From assembly GCA_016207585.1 (NCBI GenBank), contig JACQPI010000019.1:1-6350 (forward strand): a DNA stretch of 6,350 bases. Direction: 5' to 3'. This stretch comes from Elusimicrobiota bacterium (GTDB lineage Bacteria > Elusimicrobiota > Elusimicrobia > UBA1565 > JACRDR01). Positions 1-6,283 of this stretch are shown here, piece by piece. Below the pieces are notes generated by a model that made no database searches, had not been told where the DNA came from, and saw only the letters and a program-made list of their open reading frames with translations. Each line of letters starts with the position of its first letter. Position 1 is the first letter of the stretch. The translations under genes and the position numbers were made by a program.

Positions 1-194
1 AGATACTCTTCCCGATCCGGCCTCGTTATGTTCAGGTAATATTGGTCCATCTTCTCGACGACGGACCGTTCCAGGTATTTATACTGAACCCAGCCGAAAA
101 CTAGAAAACTGATGGAGATCAGCGTGAAAAAAGCGCCGACACCCAAGAAAACGGCAAGGACCACGAACCCGCGGGGCGCCGTATCTGTCTTCAT
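1..194 (-). CDS. N-terminal fragment of a single-pass membrane protein, function unknown
   Basis: A minus-strand reading frame starts at ATG 194-192 and runs off the left edge after 64 complete codons. The protein begins MKTDTAPRGF, then has one strongly hydrophobic stretch (about residues 9-35, rich in V, L, F and G) followed by VQYKYLERSVVEKMDQYY. Lys and Arg before the helix suggest the N-terminus stays in the cytoplasm. No A-x-A cleavage site or lipobox cysteine is visible, so an uncleaved membrane anchor with the rest of the protein outside the cytoplasm is more likely than a secreted product. The frame is supported by the clean N-terminus-plus-anchor pattern and by a promoter-like sequence just upstream. 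The ribosome-binding site is weak (GAGCGG about 3 bases before ATG). The gene is divergent from the large fusion gene. I do not recognise the family, and too little is visible to assign a function. Confidence 0.72.
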   Translation of the reverse strand, partial: MKTDTAPRGFVVLAVFLGVGAFFTLISISFLVFGWVQYKYLERSVVEKMDQYYLNITRPDREEY

Positions 195-216
195 CGGCCG
201 CTCAAGAATCGAAGAG

Positions 217-261
217 TAGGATAACAACGCGCGATCCGCAAAGCAATAGGATCGCAACACG
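217..261. repeat. Imperfect 15-bp direct repeat enclosing a 7-bp inverted repeat
   Basis: TAGGATAACAACGCG (217-231) and TAGGATCGCAACACG (247-261) match at 12 of 15 positions and are spaced exactly 30 bp start to start, about three helical turns. Between them GCGATCC (231-237) and GGATCGC (249-255) form a perfect 7-bp inverted repeat with an 11-base loop. The block overlaps the predicted minus-strand promoter, so it could be an operator. No known binding site is recognised, and chance cannot be excluded. Confidence 0.35.
218..246 (-). promoter_or_regulatory. Candidate sigma-70-type promoter for the left minus-strand gene
   Basis: Read on the minus strand: TTGCTT (246-241), a 17-base spacer, then TATCCT (223-218) preceded by TGT, giving an extended -10 of the form TGnTATCCT. 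Transcription would start near 211, leaving a leader of roughly 17 bases before the ATG at 194. The -35 matches consensus at only about 3 of 6 positions, so the call rests on the extended -10, the ideal spacing and the position. Confidence 0.4.
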
Positions 262-299
262 GTCCTTTGGGCCCACTTAACATCTGGGCCCTTTGGCCC
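261..299. repeat. Two tandem compact GGGCC/GGCCC hairpin elements
   Basis: GGTCC-TTT-GGGCC (261-273; pairs in RNA with one G-U) and GGGCC-CTTT-GGCCC (286-299; perfect 5-bp stem, 4-base loop) are two versions of one short element separated by CACTTAACATCT. Each contains a GGGCCC palindrome (269-274 and 286-291). They lie between the minus-strand promoter and the start of the large plus-strand gene. The second copy shares CATCTGGGCCC with the right end of the window. They may be transcriptional hairpins, protein sites or a dispersed intergenic repeat; the sequence does not decide between these. Confidence 0.4.
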
Positions 300-323
300 T
301 AGGTGCGGGTGGCGCCTTACATG

Positions 324-329
324 TAATAT
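324..329 (+). promoter_or_regulatory. Weak candidate -10 element just before the fusion gene
   Basis: TAATAT, preceded by TG directly upstream (TGTAATAT), matches the -10 consensus at 4 of 6 positions and lies 15 bases before the ATG at 344. It would give a nearly leaderless transcript starting around 336, which would fit the absence of any Shine-Dalgarno-like sequence before 344. No good -35 stands 16-18 bases upstream. Low confidence; the true promoter may lie further left, among the GGGCCC elements. Confidence 0.2.
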
Positions 330-343
330 CAATAGTCATACCC

Positions 344-3300
344 ATGCGCGGACTCATCGATCGCGTCATCGCTGTATTCCTGGCGCTGGCTCTTTGGCTC
401 CTTTCCCCGGGAATCGCCTCCTATGAGGCGCTGGCGCAATCCGGACGTTCCTCAAAACCCGGCGTCTCATTTCCCATCGATCCGCAATCGCCCTCCGCGC
501 AGTTTTCCCCAAACAGCCGCCCGCCCGCGAACCTCGGTTCGCTCGGCCCCCGAGATGCTTCGAACCTTCCCGCGGCCGACCTTCGCTTGAATCCGCGCGC
601 GGAACTTAAAACGGCGCGAGGCAATTTTGAGTCGCGTCGGCCCTTCGATCTCCCTGGAACCTCGCTGGGTCCTGCCGCCGAAACATCGGCCCTTGCGACG
701 AACCCGCTCCCGCGGCCCATGCGTTCGACGGCCGACGCGCCGATCGGACCCGCCGATTCGATGCCGGCTCCAGATGCCGGCATTCCTATCCGCCGTTTCG
801 ACCTGGCCCATTCCGTCCTGGGGTTCTTTTCGAGGAGGGACTCTCAAGACCCAAGCAGACTGCGGATGTTCTTCGACCGCGGGCACATGAGGGGCTCCGA
901 ACCGGTCCCGGCCGCTCCGGCAGACGGCGAGACGAACTTTCGCGAATCCGTTCAGGAACTCGGTCGCCCCGCATTTTCCAAGACCCCCGCGCCCGGAACG
1001 AAAATCGGCGAATGGAGCGGTCGAATCGCGCGGCATACCGGCTGGAACGAATTCAACGCCAGCGAGAAATGGTATCTCGCGAGCCAGGCCCTGTACCTTT
1101 TGAGCCTGAGCCTCTACATCATCTCGCTGCCCGTGCTGGTCATCGCCGTCACGGGCCAGCCCGACATGGTCGGGACGGCTCGGATGGTGCATTATTGGGT
1201 CATCGCCTTTTTTTCATTGTTTTCCGGCAGCCTCATCCGCCAGCGTCCCATGAAAGGCGTGCTCCTATGGGCGTTCCGGACGCGAGCGTTCCTTCTGGGC
1301 ACGATCGGCCTGTTGGCGCTCGGCCACGGCCTGCCCGCGCCCATCCTCTTGGGGCTCATCGCGATCAACGCGGCGGTCGTGTCCGTCGGACACCTCGTCG
1401 ATCCGGACGCCAAAGGGCTCAATGAGGCGATCTCTACCCCGGAGAAGCGGGAGCGCGCGCTCTACCTCTACAAATTCTTGAAATACAGCATTTTCATCCC
1501 CGTGATGCTGCTGGCGGGCATCCCGATGGACTGGGCGGACCAACGTTATGGGATCGGCGTGGGCGCGATGGCGGGCTTCGGGCTGTTTTCGGCGATCATG
1601 CTGGGAGCGAGCTTCCTCATCAAGAGATATGTCGTCATTACAACCGGGGACGCCGATCCCAAACAACCCGCTCCACGGCCGTTGCTTCAATCCCTGCGAG
1701 AGGCCCCCCGCCTCGTCGCACAGACACTTGCCGCCATGTGGCACAACAAGATCATCCTATCCCGCTCGATCATCACGGTTTGCTCTGAATTGCTCGGCGA
1801 CGCGCTGCAAATGGTCGTCCTGCCTATTTTCGCCATCGACGTTCTGCGCGGCGGCAATAACGCCAACGCTCGCCTGCAGGCCGCCGGCTTCATCGGCGGC
1901 TGGCTCGCGTCCTTCTTCCTCATCGGCCGCGCGAAGAAAACACAGGACCGAATCGGCACGTACCCGTTTGTCAAGCGCTTAACGTTTTTTGCATTTTTGG
2001 GCTGGATTCCCTCCCTACTATTCTGGATAAACATCCTCCCCGCCTCTCCTTTTTGGCAATACGTTGCTCCCTGGCTTCCATTCCTCGCGGTCGTCTTGAT
2101 TCGGTTCCTCTACGACCCCATCGAGTCGCGCCACCTGGCGCTCCTCCAGCATGAGGTGAGGCAGGATCCGCGGGCGCGCCCGGTTCAAGACACCATCTTC
2201 TCCCTGATCACGACCATCGAGACGATCGCGGCCGGCGCCGGGGGCTACTTTCTTTCCCGCCTCTTCGACCCTGGTTCGACCCTCAGCCGCACCGTATCGG
2301 ATGCATTTTCCGACAGCGTCTTGCCGTCCTTATTGGGCGCTTACGCCCCGATGAAGGTCATCACGCTGATCCTGCTTGGAATATCGCTGGCGTACGCCCT
2401 CATCCTTCCTCTACTCAAGAAACAACTGCTCCGAAGCTATCGGTCTGCCTCCACGGCCGACGAGGGGCTGAAGAAAATACGGCGGGCGGTCGCGTGGGGA
2501 TTTCGCGGAGGGTGGAAGGGCCGCGCCGCCCTGGTCTCTTCGGGAGGTTCCGACCTATTGAAGGGAACCTGGGACCAACTGCGAGGCGCGCCGACCGGGC
2601 AGGAGCTCCGGTCCCTGCGCAGGCTGAAAGAAAATCTGGCGAGGATGGGCCTGCCGCCCCCATTCACGATGCGAATCAAGGAGGCGGCCAGCTCGGATCG
2701 CCCCACTGTCGCCATTATGGCCCCGCCCTCCGTCCACAAGTTATCGGTCCTACAGGAAGGAGGCCGCCAAGCGCCCGCAGACGTGCATCTGGTGCTCGAC
2801 CCCTCATGGATCATCCAGGAAGTGGGACTCGACGGCCGCAACCGCCTCCTCCTCAAGAAAGGTCTGTACTTCAACGCGAGCGGTGAGCCGGTTCTGGCGG
2901 AATATGAGGCTCCACGGCGGATTCGCTATTTCGGGAATTTCTATACTCCGGGCGCCAACGGCCGGGGAGATGGAATCCCCATGGAAGAAAATCTGGACAC
3001 GCCGATGTCGAGCTCCCATGCACTCGAACATATCACAAACGAGAAACTGACGACGCGCCTGCTGGCGGCGGCGCGGGGTGTGGCGGTTCCCGCGACCCTG
3101 GCGTTTCTAATGGCGGGGCACCCTCTATTCGCGAAGGCCGAACGCTTGACCGCCCTTCCATCTTCTTCCTCGTCCATCACCATAGTCCCCATGCCGGAGG
3201 CAAGCGAGCCCTCCCGGGAAGAAGCCCGCAAACTTATCGAAGAGTACCTACACCGCTTCCCCGGAGAAGAAGTGGTCGTAAAACCATCCGGCCCGTATTT

Positions 3301-5449
3301 TCACTCCGCCCGCGGCGTTCGCTTTTTCCGAAAAACCGACCTGGATGAGATCGTCGATCACGTGCTCGCCTTGGCCCATAAACCCTGGCACACCAAAGAC
3401 GGCGAGGCGTACCAGATGACCCCGGATGGAGCCGTTCTCATCGATGAGCGCCTCGCGTCTTCGCCGCTCTATCTGAGATTTGACCCGAACCGGAATACAT
3501 CGGGGAATCGCTGGGTGTACTGGCGCGGCGAGAAGGCCTCCCCGGATATCCTCTCGTCCCGGGATATCGCCGCCGAGCCGGCCGACAAGAAAGATTGGAA
3601 TCTCCGAGTCCTCGTGTCCGCGACCCCCTGGGGCGCGGCGAAGGTCGATGGGATTTTCGGCCGGGCCGGAACCTGGGGGCTCCCGACCAACGCGGAGCCG
3701 GACGACCCCAAGAACGCCGCCGCGTTCATCCGCTTCGAACACATCGTTGAAGCGCTCCAAACCCAGCACGGGCTGCTGAAAACGCGACATGAAATCCTGG
3801 AGTTTCGATCCGCGATCGAGCGGGCGGCCGAGCAGACCCTATTGGCGATCCGCGAGCACGAGTCGAAACGCACGCGGGAGGAAGGAGAACCCTATCAAGC
3901 AAGAACCGATTTCATCGGTCTTGACTTCATGTTCACGGTAGCGCGAGAAAACGGGAAACTGGTTCCAAGCCTCATCGAGGTCAACGATCATGACGCGGGC
4001 GGCCAGCGGCAGTTGGACCTTTTCTACCCCGATCAAGCCGGGCGCCACTCACGGCACTGGATCGCCGACATGCTCGCCCGGGCCCGGCGCGATGCCCTGC
4101 GCGGCAAGAGGATTCTTCTCGTGGGCGCCGGAGATAACGCGCACTCCTCCGCGAAACAGGGCTTTTTTGAGCGCGCCCGCCGGCTGGGAATGCACGTCGT
4201 CCTCATGGATCAACCCGGGACCTGGGCCCGGGACTACGTCGACGACCTCATCCCCGTCGACACCTCCGAAGCGATGCGCCTGCTCAGGCACGATCCGCAA
4301 GAACTGCTGCGCCGAGTCGGCAAGGCGGGCCGCTTCGACGGCATCACGACCTTTTGGGAGGACGATGTCGTTTTCACATCGGAACTGGCGGAGAAACTCG
4401 GACTCCAGTTTCATGCTCCTGGCGCCGCCCGCCTCGCCCGCAACAAGCTGGAAATGCGGCGCGCGTTGCAGAAAGCCGGACGACCCTCTCCCATGTTCTT
4501 TCCGGCCAGCAGTCCCGAGGAGCTGACGCGGGCGATCCAAGAATTAAAAAAAGCGGCGGAATCGCTCGGAAAGTGGCCCCCCATGGTCCTGAAGCCATGG
4601 CGCGGCGCCGAAGCCGAGTTCGTTTTAAAAACGGGCTCCCCAAACAGGATCTGGGCCGCTCATGACGAAATATCGAGGCGAATATCGGCCTCCGAGAATC
4701 CGATTTTCCGGGAAGGCCGGGAACTCATGCTGGAAGAATATCTGGACGGCCAGGAGCTCGACGTGGACGTCGTTCTCCAGAACGATCAAGTCGTGTATGG
4801 GTCCGTTACCGAAAACCATCCTACGCGCGAACCCCATTTTCTCGCGACGGGCTCTTCCTCTCCCCCGCGCCGTTTGACCGAAGATCAACAGAAGGAAGCG
4901 GCGGACGCCGCGCTGGCCGACCTCCGGGCGCTTGGATTCAGGAACGGCCCATTCCACGTGGAGATGAAATATACCTCGCGCGGTCCCATGCTCCTGGAAG
5001 TCAACGCCCGTCCCGGCGGGAGCTACGTGACGAAATGGAACCTGGAAGTCTGGGGCGTGGATTTGATCGAAATGCTGTATCTCACCGCCGCCGGAATTCC
5101 AGCAACTGCTTTTAAATCGCCGGCTCCACTGAAGCACCTCGAAGGAGTTTTCTTGATTCCCGCCCGCTCGGGAACTCTGGAGGGCTTCGACGGTCTGGAT
5201 GGCGTACGCTCACTGCGCGGGTTTCACGACTTTGTTCAATTCAAGAAAGCCGGAGAGCGCATAAGAATCCCCGGCGATGCGCTGGACCCGGGGTACGAGC
5301 GCGCCGCGATGCTGGTCGCTGAAGGCGGGTCCTCGGAAGAAGCCGGCGCCAACCTGGATCGCCTAACGGCGGCCCTGCGGATGAACGTCGGCGCGGGGAA
5401 CCCCGGCTCCGAACCCTTCTCCGCTCGACAGAAACACCCCGGACCCTAG
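344..5449 (+). CDS. Fusion of signal-like helix, MFS-type transporter and two ATP-grasp ligase modules (predicted peptide/amide synthetase-transporter)
   Basis: Residues are numbered from ATG 344 (1701 aa). Residues 1-31 look like a signal peptide (MRGLIDR, hydrophobic core, ALA before Q32). Residues 32-235 are a Pro/Ser/Ala/Arg-rich linker. About 12 membrane helices follow at 243-690, split 6+6 by a basic loop (427-468) as in MFS carriers. A basic stretch (about 691-745) leads to ATP-grasp module 1 (786-1245): VVVKPSG with K980, DERL E1035, NLRVLV R1088, LDFMF D1194 and IEVNDHDAGG E1212/N1214. Module 2 (1254-1683) has a Rossmann-like GKRILLVGAGDN start, VLKP K1417, EEYLDGQELDVD (1464-1475), E1540 and LEVNARPGG E1552/N1554, then a tail resembling the L-amino-acid-ligase C-terminal domain. 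Families of this kind (BacD, carnosine synthase CARNS1) join amino acids with ATP to ADP. An in-frame TTG at 293 would add 17 residues, but it lies inside a repeat element; ATG 344 gives a normal signal-like start. No clear Shine-Dalgarno is present at either. Domain calls are from motifs; the substrate and transport direction are unknown. Confidence 0.85.
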   Translation: MRGLIDRVIAVFLALALWLLSPGIASYEALAQSGRSSKPGVSFPIDPQSPSAQFSPNSRPPANLGSLGPRDASNLPAADLRLNPRAELKTARGNFESRRPFDLPGTSLGPAAETSALATNPLPRPMRSTADAPIGPADSMPAPDAGIPIRRFDLAHSVLGFFSRRDSQDPSRLRMFFDRGHMRGSEPVPAAPADGETNFRESVQELGRPAFSKTPAPGTKIGEWSGRIARHTGWNEFNASEKWYLASQALYLLSLSLYIISLPVLVIAVTGQPDMVGTARMVHYWVIAFFSLFSGSLIRQRPMKGVLLWAFRTRAFLLGTIGLLALGHGLPAPILLGLIAINAAVVSVGHLVDPDAKGLNEAISTPEKRERALYLYKFLKYSIFIPVMLLAGIPMDWADQRYGIGVGAMAGFGLFSAIMLGASFLIKRYVVITTGDADPKQPAPRPLLQSLREAPRLVAQTLAAMWHNKIILSRSIITVCSELLGDALQMVVLPIFAIDVLRGGNNANARLQAAGFIGGWLASFFLIGRAKKTQDRIGTYPFVKRLTFFAFLGWIPSLLFWINILPASPFWQYVAPWLPFLAVVLIRFLYDPIESRHLALLQHEVRQDPRARPVQDTIFSLITTIETIAAGAGGYFLSRLFDPGSTLSRTVSDAFSDSVLPSLLGAYAPMKVITLILLGISLAYALILPLLKKQLLRSYRSASTADEGLKKIRRAVAWGFRGGWKGRAALVSSGGSDLLKGTWDQLRGAPTGQELRSLRRLKENLARMGLPPPFTMRIKEAASSDRPTVAIMAPPSVHKLSVLQEGGRQAPADVHLVLDPSWIIQEVGLDGRNRLLLKKGLYFNASGEPVLAEYEAPRRIRYFGNFYTPGANGRGDGIPMEENLDTPMSSSHALEHITNEKLTTRLLAAARGVAVPATLAFLMAGHPLFAKAERLTALPSSSSSITIVPMPEASEPSREEARKLIEEYLHRFPGEEVVVKPSGPYFHSARGVRFFRKTDLDEIVDHVLALAHKPWHTKDGEAYQMTPDGAVLIDERLASSPLYLRFDPNRNTSGNRWVYWRGEKASPDILSSRDIAAEPADKKDWNLRVLVSATPWGAAKVDGIFGRAGTWGLPTNAEPDDPKNAAAFIRFEHIVEALQTQHGLLKTRHEILEFRSAIERAAEQTLLAIREHESKRTREEGEPYQARTDFIGLDFMFTVARENGKLVPSLIEVNDHDAGGQRQLDLFYPDQAGRHSRHWIADMLARARRDALRGKRILLVGAGDNAHSSAKQGFFERARRLGMHVVLMDQPGTWARDYVDDLIPVDTSEAMRLLRHDPQELLRRVGKAGRFDGITTFWEDDVVFTSELAEKLGLQFHAPGAARLARNKLEMRRALQKAGRPSPMFFPASSPEELTRAIQELKKAAESLGKWPPMVLKPWRGAEAEFVLKTGSPNRIWAAHDEISRRISASENPIFREGRELMLEEYLDGQELDVDVVLQNDQVVYGSVTENHPTREPHFLATGSSSPPRRLTEDQQKEAADAALADLRALGFRNGPFHVEMKYTSRGPMLLEVNARPGGSYVTKWNLEVWGVDLIEMLYLTAAGIPATAFKSPAPLKHLEGVFLIPARSGTLEGFDGLDGVRSLRGFHDFVQFKKAGERIRIPGDALDPGYERAAMLVAEGGSSEEAGANLDRLTAALRMNVGAGNPGSEPFSARQKHPGP

Positions 5450-5457
5450 GCGGGCCC
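5441..5457. terminator. Small hairpin over the shared stop codons; possible weak bidirectional terminator
   Basis: GGACCC (5441-5446) and GGGCCC (5452-5457) flank a 5-base loop that contains the plus-strand stop. In minus-strand RNA all six pairs can form, with one G-U; in plus-strand RNA five of six pair. No run of U follows on either strand, so this is a poor intrinsic terminator. It is listed because it is the only hairpin found between two convergent genes that leave no other room for termination. Confidence 0.2.
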
Positions 5458-6126
5458 TTCCTTCAGCAGCCGAAAAGTGTTGAGAAGCCGAAAAAACGCG
5501 GGGCGGTACTTCTCGAAGCCGTCGCGCGTCGCGGGATAGACGAGCGCATAAAACCCTCCGCGAACCGGCACGACGGCGTAGCCGTGCCTCTGCAGGACGG
5601 CCCGTTCCCCCGAGTCGCTGCGAATGACGCCGTAGGTCTTTCCTTCGGGCGCCTTCAGAGTGCGAAATACCACGAAGTAAGTCGCTTCCCGATCCGAAAC
5701 CTTGATGCGCTGGGAATGCGCCAGGGGACGTCCCTCCCCCTGCGCCTGGCGAATATCGCGGTCCGCCCCCGCCCAGATCTGCGCTTGGGCGCCGTAAACG
5801 TCGCGCATCATCTGGCGGATGAAGTCGTCCGCGGAGGCGTACATCTCGTAGGTCCCGTCCGGCAGCCGGTGCGGGGTGTTGGCGCGGTGCCACCGCACGC
5901 TCAAGCTCGGAACGCCCCGGAAGAAATCGGGCTCCAACGGCCCGGTGAACGTGATGTTGGCGTAGTCACCGCCGGCGACGTCCGCGGCGACCGACCAGCC
6001 CCAGGGTACCTCGCAAACGAAATCTCCCGCGCGGGAAGCGTACTGCGCATATTTGGGAGACCTGCAGCCGGCGGCGATCAAAAGCGCCGCCAAGATCGCC
6101 GGCCCGTACCGACGCGGAGTCGTCAT
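5446..6126 (-). CDS. Predicted lipoprotein with a possible PsbP-like fold, function unknown
   Basis: The protein is 226 aa, starting at ATG 6126-6124. It begins MTTPRRYGPA, has a short hydrophobic core (ILAALLIAAG) and Cys21 in a lipobox-type context (LIAAG-C), so signal peptidase II processing and lipid anchoring are expected. The mature part starts RSPKYAQYASRAGDFVCEVPWGWSV, continues with ITFTGPLEP and SVRWHRA, and ends YPATRDGFEKYRPAFFRLLNTFRLL. A 'GDF...P.GW' opening, a central strand-rich part and a closing 'F..LL.TFR' helix resemble PsbP-like small alpha/beta domains; that is inference without a search. The frame could open at TTG 6189, but the 21-residue extension would bury the signal peptide and lacks a ribosome-binding site, so ATG 6126 is preferred. 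An 11-codon leader ORF overlaps this start by ATGA. The gene converges on the fusion gene and shares its CTAG stop. Any link to the fusion protein's function is unproven. Confidence 0.8.
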   Translation of the reverse strand: MTTPRRYGPAILAALLIAAGCRSPKYAQYASRAGDFVCEVPWGWSVAADVAGGDYANITFTGPLEPDFFRGVPSLSVRWHRANTPHRLPDGTYEMYASADDFIRQMMRDVYGAQAQIWAGADRDIRQAQGEGRPLAHSQRIKVSDREATYFVVFRTLKAPEGKTYGVIRSDSGERAVLQRHGYAVVPVRGGFYALVYPATRDGFEKYRPAFFRLLNTFRLLKEGPA

Positions 6127-6158
6127 CGCGGGTGCTTGGCCCAGTTCGAAATCAGCAT
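6123..6158 (-). CDS. Candidate 11-codon leader ORF coupled to the lipoprotein start
   Basis: ATG at 6158-6156 opens MLISNWAKHPR and stops at TGA 6125-6123, overlapping the lipoprotein ATG (6126-6124) as ATGA. The better ribosome-binding sequence of the region, GGAAAG five bases before ATG, belongs to this leader ORF and not to the lipoprotein gene, whose own start is preceded by AAGCACCCGCG with no purine-rich site. That arrangement suits translational coupling: ribosomes finish the leader and restart on the lipoprotein gene. The peptide shows no run of a single regulatory amino acid, so classical attenuation is not suggested. Such a short ORF can occur by chance. Confidence 0.35.
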   Translation of the reverse strand: MLISNWAKHPR

Positions 6159-6225
6159 GGTTTCTTTCCGAACAACCTTGAGGTGTCAAGCATTTCCTCG
6201 CCTAGGCCATGGGACGCAATTTGGG

Positions 6226-6234
6226 ATTATAACA
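6226..6234 (-). promoter_or_regulatory. Extended -10 promoter element for the lipoprotein gene
   Basis: On the minus strand TGTTATAAT (6234-6226) is a perfect TATAAT with the extended TGn motif. A 17-base spacer would place the -35 at about 6254-6249, where TAGATT matches only 3 of 6 consensus positions; extended -10 promoters often have weak -35 boxes. Transcription would begin near 6219, about 60 bases before the leader ORF. A perfect TTGACA at 6189-6184 has only AAGAAA at the right distance downstream and is a less likely alternative. Confidence 0.5.
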
Positions 6235-6283
6235 GGTATCCTCGTCAAAATCTAGCCCAACTTCCGCAGTAGCCGCGAAATAA

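Noticed and set aside
293..343. TTG 293 as the start of the large gene, adding 17 residues
   Set aside because: The codon lies within the loop of a GGGCC-CTTT-GGCCC hairpin, has no ribosome-binding site, and the extension would place a second hydrophobic stretch before a normal signal-like start at ATG 344.
3248..3790. Long minus-strand open frames inside the fusion gene, such as this one of 180 codons
   Set aside because: They lie opposite recognisable ATP-grasp motifs on the plus strand and encode Arg/Gly-rich sequence without domains.
4213..4233. CCCGGG...GGGCCCGGG symmetric stretch inside the fusion gene
   Set aside because: It is explained by the coding sequence (PGTWARD) and GC-rich codon use, with no sign of a regulatory role.
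6127..6189. TTG 6189 as the start of the lipoprotein gene
   Set aside because: It would put 21 polar residues before the signal peptide, and the TTGACA there looks more like a promoter hexamer than a start; ATG 6126 gives a standard lipoprotein signal.
5584..6255. Plus-strand 223-codon open frame opposite the lipoprotein gene
   Set aside because: It is a by-product of GC-rich codon bias on the other strand; the minus-strand protein has a coherent signal peptide, lipobox and domain pattern, and this one has none.
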